Part shown: positions 48,492-58,094 of the stretch, in pieces | Layout of the letters: each line of letters begins with the position of its first letter | Numbering within the stretch: position 1 is the first letter of the stretch | Assembly (NCBI RefSeq): GCF_022179305.1 | Contig: NZ_BPQP01000038.1 | Coordinates: forward strand, 24,902 to 88,901 | From: Methylobacterium iners | Lineage (GTDB): Bacteria > Pseudomonadota > Alphaproteobacteria > Rhizobiales > Beijerinckiaceae | Reading direction: 5' to 3' | Length of the DNA stretch: 64,000 bases | Translations under genes and position numbers: made by a program | The notes under the pieces: model-generated | Told to the model about the DNA's origin: nothing | Database searches by the model: none | The model's input: the letters and a program-made list of their open reading frames with translations, nothing else

Positions 48492-49172
48492 TCACGCCGC
48501 CAAGCTCGCGAACAAGCCTCGTCCATCCGTGCCGCCGACCAGATCCTCGACGAAGTTCTCGGGGTGCGGCATCAGTCCGAGCACGTTGCGGCCCGCGGAA
48601 TAGATGCCGGCGATCGCGTTCAGCGAGCCGTTGCGGTTCGCATCGACCGTCAGGGCTCCGGAGGCATCGCAGTAGCGGAACGCGACGCGGCCCTCGCCCT
48701 CGATCCGCGCGATCGTCTCCGGATCGGCGAAGTAGTTGCCCTCGCCATGGGCGACGCAGACGTCGATCACCTGCCCCTTGGCATAGGCGGAGGTGAAGCG
48801 AGTGTCGTTGCGCTCGACGCGCAGGAGCTGCCGGTGGCAGATGAAGCGCCGGTCGACGTTGCGCATGAGGACGCCGGGCAGGAGCCCGGATTCGCACAGG
48901 ATCTGGAAGCCGTTGCAGATGCCGAGCACGAGCCCGCCCCGCGCGGCGTGGGCTCGCACCGCGTCCATGGCCGCCGCCCGCCCGGCGATCGCGCCGCAGC
49001 GCAGGTAGTCGCCGTAAGAAAAGCCGCCCGGCAGGACCGCCAGGTCCGTTCCCGACGGAAGCGCCGTCTCGGTGTGCCAGACCTTCACGACGTCGGCGCC
49101 GGTGAGGCGCAGGGCCCGCGCGACATCGGCCTCGCGATTGGAGCCCGGGAAGACGACGACGGCGGCGCGCAT
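48492..49172 (-). CDS. purQ: Phosphoribosylformylglycinamidine synthase, glutaminase subunit
   Basis: A 226-residue class I glutaminase: VVVFPGSNREADVARAL, VLPGGFSYGDYLRCGAIAG, the nucleophile Cys in LVLGICNGFQIL, and MPHPEN for the catalytic His. It supplies ammonia to PurL for FGAM synthesis. Its start overlaps the purS stop (TGATG). Confidence 0.95.
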   Translation of the reverse strand: MRAAVVVFPGSNREADVARALRLTGADVVKVWHTETALPSGTDLAVLPGGFSYGDYLRCGAIAGRAAAMDAVRAHAARGGLVLGICNGFQILCESGLLPGVLMRNVDRRFICHRQLLRVERNDTRFTSAYAKGQVIDVCVAHGEGNYFADPETIARIEGEGRVAFRYCDASGALTVDANRNGSLNAIAGIYSAGRNVLGLMPHPENFVEDLVGGTDGRGLFASLAA

Positions 49173-49411
49173 CAGGCGATCTCGACGGCGTAGTTCTCGA
49201 CGACGGTGTTGGCGAGAAGCTTCTCGCAGGCCGTCTTCAGGGTCGTCTCGGCGGTCGCCGCGTCGGCGGCATCGATCTCGACATCGAAGACCTTGCCCTG
49301 GCGCACGCCCTCGACGCCGGCGATCCCGAAGGAGGCCAGCGCGGCCTCGATCGCCTTGCCCTGGGGGTCCAGCACGCCGTTCTTCAGGGTGACGATGATG
49401 CGCGCTTTCAT
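49172..49411 (-). CDS. purS: Phosphoribosylformylglycinamidine synthase, PurS subunit
   Basis: A 79-residue protein: KARIIVTLKNGVLDPQGKAIEAALASFG, VEGVRQGKVFDVEI and a C-terminal ACEKLLANTVVENYAVE. It mediates PurQ-PurL complex formation in the three-subunit enzyme. It overlaps purQ. purL is not in this window. Confidence 0.94.
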   Translation of the reverse strand: MKARIIVTLKNGVLDPQGKAIEAALASFGIAGVEGVRQGKVFDVEIDAADAATAETTLKTACEKLLANTVVENYAVEIA

Positions 49412-49485
49412 GGGGCCGGACTCAGGTCTGGTGACAGGGCGCCCTGCCGATAGTCCGGAACGCCCGGGCTGGCAACGCGCGGCGA

Positions 49486-49713
49486 TCAGCGCGCCGGATC
49501 GCGAATCGGCTCGATGCTGGTGGCGCGCCGCCAGAGCTGGACCATGATCCAGCCCGCGAACAGGCTGAAGATCCCCATCAGTACGTGGCCGACCTGGTCG
49601 CCCAGATCGAACAGCCCGGCCAGCGCCCAGCCGGCCGCGATGGCCACGGCGAAAACCTCGGTCCCGACGAGCACCATCATGCTCACGATCGTGATGAGGT
49701 TGCGGGTGTTCAC
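49486..49713 (-). CDS. Small two-TM membrane protein, hypothetical
   Basis: A 75-residue protein with two hydrophobic segments, residues about 5-30 (NLITIVSMMVLVGTEVFAVAIAAGWALAGLF region) and 38-57 (VGHVLMGIFSLFAGWIMVQLW), and a short charged C-terminus. GTG start with AGGACGAG upstream. An upstream ATG would add about 30 non-conserved-looking Arg/Pro residues. No family recognised. Confidence 0.65.
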   Translation of the reverse strand: MNTRNLITIVSMMVLVGTEVFAVAIAAGWALAGLFDLGDQVGHVLMGIFSLFAGWIMVQLWRRATSIEPIRDPAR

Positions 49714-49853
49714 GGCGTCTCGTCCTGTCGATCGTTCAGGCGCGGCCGCTCGGCGGCCGTCGGGATGCGGGCCGGAGTACCGCGATCGACCCGGCCTATG
49801 CAACTGCGCCGGCCGCGCCGCCGGGGAGGGCGGCGCGGCCGGGCGGCTTACTG

Positions 49854-50447
49854 TCAGCGCGGGGCGCGCTTGGCGAGGATGCGCTGGAGCGTGCGGCGAT
49901 GCATGTTGAGGCGCCGCGCCGTCTCGGACACGTTGCGTCCGCAGAGCTCGTAGACCCGCTGGATGTGCTCCCAGCGCACGCGGTCGGCCGACATCGGGTT
50001 CTCCGGCGGGTCCGCGCGCTCGCCGGGCTGGGCCATCAGCGTGCCGTGGATCTCGTCGGCATCGGCCGGCTTGGCGAGGTAGTCGAAGGCGCCGAGCTTC
50101 ACCGCCGTCACGGCGGTCGCGATGTTGCCGTAGCCCGTCAGGATGACGCCGCGGGCATCCGGACGACGCTCCTTGAGGCGGGCGATCACGTCAAGCCCGT
50201 TGCCGTCGCCGAGCCGCATGTCGATGACCGCGAAGGCGGGCGCGCGCGCTTCGACGGCGGAGACGCCCTCGGCCACGCTCTCGGCCACCTGGACATGGTA
50301 GCCGCGGGTCTCCATCGCGCGGGCGAGGCGGGTCGAGAAGGGCTTGTCGTCGTCGACGATCAGCAGGCTGCGATCGGCAAAGGCGGCGAGGGGATCGTTG
50401 TCGGGCAGGGTCATGGCGTCGGCCGTGTGAACGCTCTGCGTCAGCAT
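49854..50447 (-). CDS. regA: RegA/PrrA/ActR-type redox response regulator
   Basis: A 197-residue two-domain regulator. The receiver (about 32-145) has Asp in AVIDMRLGDGNGLDVI and the Lys in LAKPADADE. A Pro hinge leads to a Fis-type helix-turn-helix (VYELCGRNVSETARRLNMHRRTLQRILAK), nearly invariant in RegA/PrrA/ActR. The ATG chosen (MLTQSV) has GGAGGAG six bases upstream; a longer start (MKMEERQ) contains that Shine-Dalgarno. Its partner kinase gene lies directly upstream. The system controls redox-dependent energy metabolism genes. Confidence 0.92.
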   Translation of the reverse strand: MLTQSVHTADAMTLPDNDPLAAFADRSLLIVDDDKPFSTRLARAMETRGYHVQVAESVAEGVSAVEARAPAFAVIDMRLGDGNGLDVIARLKERRPDARGVILTGYGNIATAVTAVKLGAFDYLAKPADADEIHGTLMAQPGERADPPENPMSADRVRWEHIQRVYELCGRNVSETARRLNMHRRTLQRILAKRAPR

Positions 50448-50485
50448 CTGACGCTCCTCCATTTTCATTGTGACTCTTCAGACGC

Positions 50486-51877
50486 TTATATAGGCAGCGG
50501 CAGGCGTTCCGTCAGGGGGATCTGAGGGCTGTTTTCACTCTCCTGCGACGCCAGCGCACCCCTCTCGAAGATGTGTCTCGCCCAGGACACGCGCACCACG
50601 GCGCCGCCCCCCGCAGCCTCCGGTGCGTTCGAGAGCGCGAGATGCGCGCCGGACCGCTCGATCAGGGTCTTGGCGATGAAGAGCCCGAGCCCCAGGCCCG
50701 CCCCGACCGTGTCCCCGGGTTCCTGCTGCGAGCGGTCCGGGCTGCGGGTCGTGACGTAGGGTTCGCCGGCGCGGAGCAGGACCTCGCTCGAGAAGCCGGG
50801 CCCGTCGTCGCGGATCTCCAGCGAGACCCGTTCGAAGGTCCAGCGGGCCTCGATCACGACGCGGCTCCTGGCGAAGTCCACCGCGTTGTCGACGATGTTG
50901 CCCAGCCCAAACATGATTCCGGGATTGCGGCGGCAGACCGGTTCCGGCCCCTCGCCGCGGGAGGTGACGTCGAGCTGGATCCCCATGGCGCGCTGGGGCT
51001 CGACCAATTCCTCGACGATGTGGCTCAGCGAGACCGTCTCGAGGAATCCCGCCTCGTCGCCCTCGAGCGAGGTCAGCTTGGACAGGATACCGCGGCAGCG
51101 ATCGACCTGATCGCGCAGCAGGTTGAGGTCGTCGCGCACGGCGGGCGAGGCGGTCGCCCCGAGCTGACGCGTTAGTTCCTGCGTCACCACCATGATGGTG
51201 CCCAGCGGCGTGCCGAGCTCATGCGCTGCGGCTGCCGCGAGCCCGTCGAGCTGCGAGAGATGCTGCTCCCGGGCGAGGACCAGTTCCGTCGCGGCGAGCG
51301 CCTGGGCGAGCTGGCGGGTCTCCTCGGCGACCTTCCAGGCATAGACGCCGGTGAAGGCCGTGCCGAGCAGGATCGCGGTCCAGACGCCCGAGATGTAGAG
51401 GAACGGCAGCTCCAATCGTCCCTCGGCGAACCAGGGTAGGGGGCGATGGACCAGGGCCAGCAGCGTCGCGAGCCCGATCGCGAGGAGACCGAGCGCCAGG
51501 GTTCGCTCCGGGGGGAGCGCGGTCGCCGAGATGAGGACCGGTGCGAGGAACAGCAGCGAGAAGGGATTCTGAAGGCCGCCGGTGAGGAACAGCAGCGCCG
51601 CGAGCTGCAGGATGTCGAAGGCGAGCAGAAGGGCGGCCGAATCGTCGCTGAGGCGGTAGCTCGCAGGAAATCGGATGCGCAGGCCGAGGTTCAGCCAGGA
51701 CGAGGCGGCGATGACGAGAAAGCACCAGCCGAAGGGAAGCGGCAGGCCGAGCCCGAACTGCGCCCCGACCACGGCCGCGCTCTGCCCGGTGATCGCGAGC
51801 CAGCGCAGACGCACGAAGGTGTCGAGCCGCAGGTGACGCGCGTCGCGAACGAAGCCGCTGGGACCCATGTCGATCAT
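50486..51877 (-). CDS. regB: RegB/PrrB/ActS-type redox sensor histidine kinase
   Basis: A 463-residue kinase with six N-terminal membrane segments. The quinone-sensing heptapeptide is present (GGLQNPF in FLTGGLQNPFSLLF). The H box reads AAAAHELGTPLGTIMVV, followed by the redox-active Cys in LRDQVDRCRGILSKL. The HATPase has NIVDNAVDFA, IRDDGPGFS and GAGLGLGLFIAKTL. All redox-sensing features of RegB are intact. The start is uncertain: MIDMGPSG (used) or MGPSG three codons later, neither with a good Shine-Dalgarno. Confidence 0.92.
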   Translation of the reverse strand: MIDMGPSGFVRDARHLRLDTFVRLRWLAITGQSAAVVGAQFGLGLPLPFGWCFLVIAASSWLNLGLRIRFPASYRLSDDSAALLLAFDILQLAALLFLTGGLQNPFSLLFLAPVLISATALPPERTLALGLLAIGLATLLALVHRPLPWFAEGRLELPFLYISGVWTAILLGTAFTGVYAWKVAEETRQLAQALAATELVLAREQHLSQLDGLAAAAAHELGTPLGTIMVVTQELTRQLGATASPAVRDDLNLLRDQVDRCRGILSKLTSLEGDEAGFLETVSLSHIVEELVEPQRAMGIQLDVTSRGEGPEPVCRRNPGIMFGLGNIVDNAVDFARSRVVIEARWTFERVSLEIRDDGPGFSSEVLLRAGEPYVTTRSPDRSQQEPGDTVGAGLGLGLFIAKTLIERSGAHLALSNAPEAAGGGAVVRVSWARHIFERGALASQESENSPQIPLTERLPLPI

Positions 51878-52098
51878 TGCAGGGCTACGATAGGGGCGGG
51901 GTGGCCGGCGTCCATAGAACTTTCGAACGGGAGGCGACCGGTGCGTTAAAGCTTCACCGATATCTTTTGTCGCGCGTTGCGCTTCCCCGCCGCCTTCGTG
52001 CACAGGCGATGGCGGAACCTACCGAACGACCGCCCTGTTGCTTGGCGCGGGGCGCATTCGGTACGCGCACCGGAATGAGACGAAGGACGGCCGCTGTC

Positions 52099-53376
52099 AT
52101 GAACATGGCATATTACTGGTACGAGGCCGCCCGCTGGATGACGCATCCGGCCCGTCTGGCCGCCGACGTGACCAAGCACAGCCTCGGCAACCCCGCCAAT
52201 CCGCTCTCCTACTCGCCCTATGCCCGCTCGATGGCCGCGGCATGCGAGATGTTCGAGCGCGTCACCCGGCGCTATGCCAAGCCCGCCTTCGGTCTGACCG
52301 AGACCTCGGTCGACGGCGCCAGCGTGCCGGTCAGCGAGCGCGTCGTCTGGGAGCGGCCGTTCTGCCGGGTCGTCACGTTCGATCGCGGCTTCGTGCGAGG
52401 CCCCACTGAGCCGCAGCCCAAGCTCCTGATCGTGGCCCCGATGTCGGGCCATTACGCGACGCTCCTGCGGGGCACGGTCGAGGCCATGCTGCCGGACCAT
52501 CAGGTCTTCATCACCGATTGGACCGACGCGCGGATGGTGCCGGTCGCGGCCGGACGCTTCGACCTCGACACCTATATCGACTACCTGCAGGACATCTTCC
52601 GCGATCTCGGCCCGGACCTGCACGTGATGGCGGTGTGCCAGCCGGCCGTGCCGGTCTTTGCCGCCGTGGCGCTGCTCGAGGCGCAGAACAGCTCGGCCGT
52701 CCCGGTCTCGATGACGCTGATGGGCGGCCCGGTCGACACGCGCCGCTCACCGACGGCGGTGAACTGCCTTGCGCAGGAGCGGGGCACGAAGTGGTTCGAG
52801 CGCAACTGCATCACCACGGTGCCGGTCGGATACCCGGGCGCTTGGCGCAGCGTCTATCCCGGCTTCTTCCAGCTCTCGGGCTTCATGGCGATGAACCTCG
52901 ACCGCCACGTCAACGCCCATGCCGAGATGTTCGACCACCTCGTCACCGGCGACGGCGATTCCGCCGAGAAGCACCGCGACTTCTACGACGAGTATCTCGC
53001 CGTGATGGACCTCACGGCCGAGTTCTACCTGCAGACGGTCAAGACCGTGTTCGTCGACCATGCGCTGCCCAAGGGCGAGATGATGCACCGTGGCGTGCGG
53101 GTCGACCCCGCCGCGATCCGGCGCTGCGCCATCCTCGCAGTCGAGGGCGAGAACGACGACATCTCCGGCGTCGGGCAGACGCTCGCCGCGCTCGAACTCA
53201 CGCCGAACCTGCCAGGCGAGCGCAAGGCCTACCATCTTCAGCAGGGCGTCGGCCATTACGGCGTCTTCAACGGTTCGCGCTACCGCAAGGTCATCGCACC
53301 GCGCATCGCGGGCTTCATCCGCGAGATGGCGGCGCAGCCCGCGGCCAGGGTCGTCACGCTGCGCGAGGCCGGTTGA
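52099..53376 (+). CDS. phaZ: Intracellular polyhydroxyalkanoate depolymerase
   Basis: A 425-residue alpha/beta hydrolase: YYWYEAARWMTHPARLAADV at the N-terminus, ILIVAPMSGHYATLLRGTVEA-like LLIVAPMSGHYATLLRG, HQVFITDWTDARMVP, a Cys nucleophile in HVMAVCQPAVPV (the lipase box with Cys in place of Ser, as in R. eutropha PhaZ1), and the catalytic His in GVGHYGVFNGSRYR. It mobilises stored polyhydroxybutyrate. It is divergent from regB. ATG at 52099 is used; MAYYWY two codons later is possible. Confidence 0.9.
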   Translation: MNMAYYWYEAARWMTHPARLAADVTKHSLGNPANPLSYSPYARSMAAACEMFERVTRRYAKPAFGLTETSVDGASVPVSERVVWERPFCRVVTFDRGFVRGPTEPQPKLLIVAPMSGHYATLLRGTVEAMLPDHQVFITDWTDARMVPVAAGRFDLDTYIDYLQDIFRDLGPDLHVMAVCQPAVPVFAAVALLEAQNSSAVPVSMTLMGGPVDTRRSPTAVNCLAQERGTKWFERNCITTVPVGYPGAWRSVYPGFFQLSGFMAMNLDRHVNAHAEMFDHLVTGDGDSAEKHRDFYDEYLAVMDLTAEFYLQTVKTVFVDHALPKGEMMHRGVRVDPAAIRRCAILAVEGENDDISGVGQTLAALELTPNLPGERKAYHLQQGVGHYGVFNGSRYRKVIAPRIAGFIREMAAQPAARVVTLREAG

Positions 53377-53441
53377 GGTCGGTCCGGCGGGTCGCCGACA
53401 GGATGGATGCGGACGGGGGCTCCCGCCGCTAAGCTCCCGCC

Positions 53442-54176
53442 ATGCGACTCGCCCTGCTGCGCAAGCCCGATCCGGATCACCTCGACATCGTGCACGACGG
53501 CGCGCCGTTCCGCATCGTCCTCAGGCGGCGCCCGACGGCCCGCCGCCTGACTCTGCGGGTCAGCAGCGCGACCGGCGACGTCGTAATGACGCTGCCCGCG
53601 CGCACCTCCATCGCCACGGCGCAACGCTTCGCCGTGAGCCACGGGGGCTGGATCGCGGCGCGCCTGGCGCGGGTGCCCGAGCGCACCCTCCTCGAACCCG
53701 GTGCGATCGTTCCGCTGCGCGGCGTCCCCCACCGGATCGAGCATCGCGGCGAGCGCAGCCGCGCCACACTGGCCGAGACCGTCGGCGAGGAGGCGGTGAT
53801 CGCGGTCTCTTGCGAGGCGCCGCACGTGCCGCGGCGCGTCCGCGACTTCCTGGAGCGGGAGGCGCGGGCCGACCTGCGCCGCTCGGTTGAGACCTATGCG
53901 GCCGCCCTCGGCCAGGCTCCGAAGCGGATCACCGTGCGCGACACCCGCAGCCGCTGGGGGTCGTGCACAGCACGGGGCGATCTGAACTTCTCCTGGCGCC
54001 TCATCCTGGCGCCGCCCGTCGTGCTCGACTACCTCGTGGCCCACGAGATGGCGCACCTGCGCGAGATGAACCACTCGCCGCGCTTCTGGGCGCTCGTGGG
54101 CTCGCTCTGCCCGCATGTCGAGGAGGCCGAGCGCTGGCTGAAGCGCAACGGCGCGGCGCTGCATCGCTACGGGTGA
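53442..54176 (+). CDS. YgjP-like (M48/SprT-type, DUF45) metallopeptidase
   Basis: A 244-residue protein. N-terminal beta-rich region with RRRPTARRLTLRVSSATGDV, then ITVRDTRSRWGSCTARGDLNFSWRL and the zinc site VAHEMAHLREMNHSPRFW (HEMAH-x5-H). The family is common, with no well-defined substrate; some members are encoded with restriction-modification systems, which is not the case here. Confidence 0.85.
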   Translation: MRLALLRKPDPDHLDIVHDGAPFRIVLRRRPTARRLTLRVSSATGDVVMTLPARTSIATAQRFAVSHGGWIAARLARVPERTLLEPGAIVPLRGVPHRIEHRGERSRATLAETVGEEAVIAVSCEAPHVPRRVRDFLEREARADLRRSVETYAAALGQAPKRITVRDTRSRWGSCTARGDLNFSWRLILAPPVVLDYLVAHEMAHLREMNHSPRFWALVGSLCPHVEEAERWLKRNGAALHRYG

Positions 54177-54253
54177 CGAGCGGGGCGTGGAAGCTTCGAG
54201 GGATCCTGCTGCTGCGGCCTCCCTGGCCTGATGTGATGTGAACCGGCAATGCC

Positions 54254-54352
54254 ATGACGTGGAAGCGAGCGTTGGTCGTGTCGGCAGCTGCAGCAGCGAT
54301 CGCTCTCGGTGCATGTCGATCATCCTCCCGCGGGGAGCGTGAACCGCGCTGA
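54254..54352 (+). CDS. Very small candidate lipoprotein
   Basis: A 32-residue frame: positively charged start (MTWKRA), hydrophobic Ala-rich h-region, then a lipobox LGAC followed by a short Arg/Ser/Glu tail. The layout is that of an entericidin-like or other small lipoprotein. The Shine-Dalgarno is weak (ggcaatgcc). It lies in the gap between the metallopeptidase and the FAD subunit gene. No homologue is named with confidence. Confidence 0.5.
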   Translation: MTWKRALVVSAAAAAIALGACRSSSRGEREPR

Positions 54353-54465
54353 CCGCCCATGATGTCGCGTGGCGCCGGGGCGAGCCGCGGGTGCACAAGG
54401 GGCTGCGCCTGATCCCGGGCGGGGTGCCCCGGCACCACTCCTGCATCGGCGCGGCGGGAGCCGGC

Positions 54466-55290
54466 ATGGACCTGAACTCGATCGGAGCGGTGGCCGTCCC
54501 GCGCTCGCGGGAGGCGTTGGCGGACTGGCGCGAGGGCGACGCCTGGCTCGCCGGCGGGACGTGGCTGTTTTCCGAGCCGCAACCGACCCTGCGCCGGCTC
54601 GTCGACCTCGCGGGTCTCGGCTGGCCGCCCTACGACGTCGAGGAATCCGGCCTGACGCTCGCGGCGACCTGCACCATCGCGCAACTCGACCGGCTCGAAC
54701 CGCCCGCCTCCTGGATCGCCGCGCCCCTGATCGGCCAGTGTTGCCGGGCGCTCCTCGGCTCGTTCAAGATCTGGAACATGGCCACCGTCGGCGGGAACAT
54801 CTGCCTGGCGCTTCCGGCCGGTCCGATGATCGCGCTCTGCGTCGCCCTGGAGGGCACCGGCGTGGTCTGGACTCGCCGGGGCGACGAGCGGCGCAGCCCA
54901 GTGCGCGACCTCGTGCTCGGGCCGCAACGCAATGCCCTGGCGCCGGGCGAGGTGCTGCGGGCCATCGAAATTCCCGACGCGGCCCTGCGACGGCGCACAG
55001 CGTTCCGGCGCGCCGCGCTGAGCCCGGCCGGGCGTTCCGGCGCCCTGGTGATCGGCACGCACGACCCGAGCGGCGCCTTCGCCCTCACGGTGACGGCGGC
55101 GACCCGCCGGCCGGTGCGGCTCGCCTTCGAGGCGCCACCCGCGGCCTTGGAGCTGACCGATGCGATCGAGGAGGCGATCCCGGACGAGGCCTATTACGAC
55201 GACGTCCACGGCGCGCCTGAGTGGCGGCGCAACATGACCCACGTCCTCGCCGAGGAGATCCGGCGCGAGCTCGGCGAGAGGACGTCATGA
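54466..55290 (+). CDS. Molybdenum hydroxylase FAD-binding (medium) subunit
   Basis: A 274-residue CoxM/XdhB-type subunit. FAD site: DAWLAGGTWLFSEPQP, TLAATCTIAQLDRLEPP and MATVGGNICLALPAGPMIALC (the TIGGN-like motif). The start has GGAG six bases upstream. It transfers electrons from the iron-sulfur subunit to NAD or another acceptor. Its stop overlaps the start of the fused catalytic subunit gene (ATGA). Confidence 0.85.
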   Translation: MDLNSIGAVAVPRSREALADWREGDAWLAGGTWLFSEPQPTLRRLVDLAGLGWPPYDVEESGLTLAATCTIAQLDRLEPPASWIAAPLIGQCCRALLGSFKIWNMATVGGNICLALPAGPMIALCVALEGTGVVWTRRGDERRSPVRDLVLGPQRNALAPGEVLRAIEIPDAALRRRTAFRRAALSPAGRSGALVIGTHDPSGAFALTVTAATRRPVRLAFEAPPAALELTDAIEEAIPDEAYYDDVHGAPEWRRNMTHVLAEEIRRELGERTS

Positions 55291-58094
55291 TCGTCACCGT
55301 CAACGGGCTTGATCAAGAGGTGGAGCCCCGGCCCGGGCAATGCCTGCGCACGCTCCTGCGGGAGCTCGGCTGGTACGGGGTGAAGAAGGGCTGCGACGCG
55401 GGCGATTGCGGCGCCTGCACCATCCACCTCGACGGCGAGCCGGTCCATAGCTGCCTCGTCCCGGCCCACCGCGCGGAGGGCCGCCGCGTCACGACGATCG
55501 AGGGGCTCGCGGGGCCCGATCACCTGCATCCGATGCAGGCGGCGTTCCTCGCCGCCCAGGGCTTCCAGTGCGGCTTCTGCACGCCGGGCATGATCATGAC
55601 CGCGGCCGTCCTCGACCAGGCGCAGCGGCGGGACCTCGGCGCGGCGCTCAAGGGCAATCTCTGCCGCTGCACGGGGTACGGCGCGATCGCGGACGCCGTC
55701 GCCGGAATCGCTCACGCGGAGGCCGGCGGGAACGATCCGTGTGGCCGCAGCCTGCCGGCGCCGGGCGGACGCGGGATCGTCACCGGCACGGCGCCCTTCA
55801 CCTTCGACCTTGCGATGCCTGGGCTCCTTCACATGAAGGTGCTGCGCTCGCCCCACGCCCATGCCCGCATCCTGCGCATCGACCGGAGCGCGGCGCTCGC
55901 GGTGCCTGGAGTCGTGGCGGTGTTCACCCATGAGGATGCGCCGCGGACGCGCTTCTCCACGGGACGCCACGAGAACCCGGGCGATGACGCCCCCGACACG
56001 CGGGTGCTCGACGATGTCGTCCGCTTCGTCGGCCAGAGGGTGGCGGCGGTCGTCGCCGAGAGCGAGGCTGCGGCCGAGGCCGGCTGCGCCGCCCTCGCGG
56101 TCGCCTACGAGGTCCGGCCCGCCGTGTTCGAACCGGAGGCGGCGCTCGCCGCCGACGCACCCCTGGTGCACGCGCCGAACGAGCTCCTGGGCGAGGACGC
56201 CGCGCCGGGCCAGGCGCATCCGAATCTCGCTGGCGAGGTCCACGGCGAGATCGGCGACGTGGAATCGGGCTTCGCCGAGGCCGACCTGATCTACGAGGGC
56301 ACCTACGCCTCTCAGCGCGTCCAGCACGCGCATCTCGAGACGCAAGGCGCCGTGGGCTGGCCCGACGCGGCCGGCCGGCTCGTCATCCGCTCCAGCACGC
56401 AGACGCCGTTCCTGACCCGCGACGCGCTCTGCGCGCTCTACGGGCTCGATCGTGAGGCGGTGCGCGTCGTCTGCGGCCGGATCGGCGGCGGGTTCGGCGG
56501 CAAGCAGGAGATGCTGACCGAGGACCTCGTGGCGCTTGCCGTGCTGGCGACGGGCCGCCCCGTGAAGTGGGAGCTGACCCGCGAGGAGCAGTTCACGGCC
56601 TCCACCACCCGCCACCCGATGACGGTGCGGGTGAAGCTCGGGGCCCGCCGCGACGGCGTGCTGACCGCCATCGCCCTCCGCGCGGTCTCCAACACGGGTG
56701 CCTACGGAAACCATGCCGGCGGCGTCATCCACCACGGCTGCAACGAGGTGATCGGGGTCTATCGCTGCCCGAACAAGCGCGTCGACGGTTACGCGGTCTA
56801 CACCCACACGCTGCCCAGCGGCGCCTTTCGCGGCTACGGGCTGAGCCAGACGATCTTCGCGGTGGAATCGGCCCTGGACGAGCTTGCCCGCGGGCTCGGT
56901 CTCGATCCCTTCGAGATGCGGCGTCGCAACGTCGTGCGGCCCGGCGATCGGATGGTCTCGAACAGCCTCGAACCGCACGACGTCGAATATGGGAGCTACG
57001 GGCTCGATCTCTGCCTCGACCATGTTGCGGCCGTCCTGGCCGAGGCGCCGCGCGCGCCGCCCGCGCCGGGGTGGCTGACGGGGCAGGGGATGGCGCTGGC
57101 CATGATCGACACGATCCCGCCTCGGGGGCATCACGCCGAGGCCCGGATCGCCCTCCTGCCAGACGGCACCTACCGCCTGAGGGTCGGCACCGCCGAGTTC
57201 GGCAACGGCACCACGACGGTTCACGCCCAGATCGCGGCCTCCGCCCTCAGCACGACGCCGGACCGGATCGCGATCGATCAGGCCGATACCGACTCGGTCG
57301 CGCACGATACGGGCGCCTACGGCAGCACAGGCATCGTGGTGGCGGGCCAGGCGACCCTGAGGGCGGCGACCGCGCTTGCCGAGGCGATCCGTGCCGCGGC
57401 GGGCCGCCGGTTCGGCCGGGAGGAGGGTGCGTGCCGGCTCCTGCCCGATCGGGTCTCGGCAGGCGAAGCGACGATCCCTCTCGCCCTACTTGCGGCCGAC
57501 GACATCCCGGAGGCGGTGGGGCGGGCCGACGGCTCGCCGCGCTCGGTCGCCTTCAACGTTCAGGGCTTCCAGGTCGCGGTCGATCCGGTGAGCGGCGAGG
57601 TGCGCATCCTGCGCAGCATCCAGGCCGCCGATGCCGGGCGGGTCCTCAACCCGATGCAGTGCCGCGGGCAGGTGGAAGGTGGCGTCGCCCAGGCCATCGG
57701 CGCAGCGCTCTACGAGGATTTCCGCATCGACGACGCCGGCGCAGTCGTCACCCGGACTTTCCGCAACTACCACATCCCGGCCTGCGCCGACCTGCCCCGG
57801 ACGGAGGTGTGGTTCGCCTCCACCCACGACCGCATCGGCCCGCTCGGCGCGAAGTCGATGAGCGAGAGCCCATTTAACCCCGTCGCGCCGGCGCTCGCCA
57901 ACGCCATCCGCGACGCGACCGGCGCGCGGCTCACGCGCACGCCCTTCGCGCCGGACCGGATCTTTCGGGCTGTAGGAGCTGCGACCGGAGGTTCACCCAC
58001 CGCTGAACTCAGCGCGCCAGTTCCGGGGCCGTCTGCTTCCGCTCGCTGTAGCGGTCCACCAGGTAATCCGCCCGTTCCCGGGTCAGCAGGGTGA
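55287..58094 (+). CDS. Molybdopterin-dependent oxidoreductase, fused [2Fe-2S] and molybdopterin-binding subunits
   Basis: A 935-residue protein. Residues 1-150 form a CoxS-type iron-sulfur subunit: plant-type cluster [16 protein letters not shown] and second cluster [10 protein letters not shown] with [10 protein letters not shown]. After a short linker comes the xanthine-oxidase-type large subunit (about 170-900): [39 protein letters not shown] and the catalytic-Glu region [11 protein letters not shown]. It hydroxylates an unknown aldehyde or N-heterocycle with water. Fusion of small and large subunits is unusual, since they are separate polypeptides in CO dehydrogenase and quinoline oxidoreductase. 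The C-terminal 40 residues are Pro/Ser/Ala-rich and overlap arsH on the other strand by 86 bases. Confidence 0.85.
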   Translation: MIVTVNGLDQEVEPRPGQCLRTLLRELGWYGVKKGCDAGDCGACTIHLDGEPVHSCLVPAHRAEGRRVTTIEGLAGPDHLHPMQAAFLAAQGFQCGFCTPGMIMTAAVLDQAQRRDLGAALKGNLCRCTGYGAIADAVAGIAHAEAGGNDPCGRSLPAPGGRGIVTGTAPFTFDLAMPGLLHMKVLRSPHAHARILRIDRSAALAVPGVVAVFTHEDAPRTRFSTGRHENPGDDAPDTRVLDDVVRFVGQRVAAVVAESEAAAEAGCAALAVAYEVRPAVFEPEAALAADAPLVHAPNELLGEDAAPGQAHPNLAGEVHGEIGDVESGFAEADLIYEGTYASQRVQHAHLETQGAVGWPDAAGRLVIRSSTQTPFLTRDALCALYGLDREAVRVVCGRIGGGFGGKQEMLTEDLVALAVLATGRPVKWELTREEQFTASTTRHPMTVRVKLGARRDGVLTAIALRAVSNTGAYGNHAGGVIHHGCNEVIGVYRCPNKRVDGYAVYTHTLPSGAFRGYGLSQTIFAVESALDELARGLGLDPFEMRRRNVVRPGDRMVSNSLEPHDVEYGSYGLDLCLDHVAAVLAEAPRAPPAPGWLTGQGMALAMIDTIPPRGHHAEARIALLPDGTYRLRVGTAEFGNGTTTVHAQIAASALSTTPDRIAIDQADTDSVAHDTGAYGSTGIVVAGQATLRAATALAEAIRAAAGRRFGREEGACRLLPDRVSAGEATIPLALLAADDIPEAVGRADGSPRSVAFNVQGFQVAVDPVSGEVRILRSIQAADAGRVLNPMQCRGQVEGGVAQAIGAALYEDFRIDDAGAVVTRTFRNYHIPACADLPRTEVWFASTHDRIGPLGAKSMSESPFNPVAPALANAIRDATGARLTRTPFAPDRIFRAVGAATGGSPTAELSAPVPGPSASARCSGPPGNPPVPGSAG

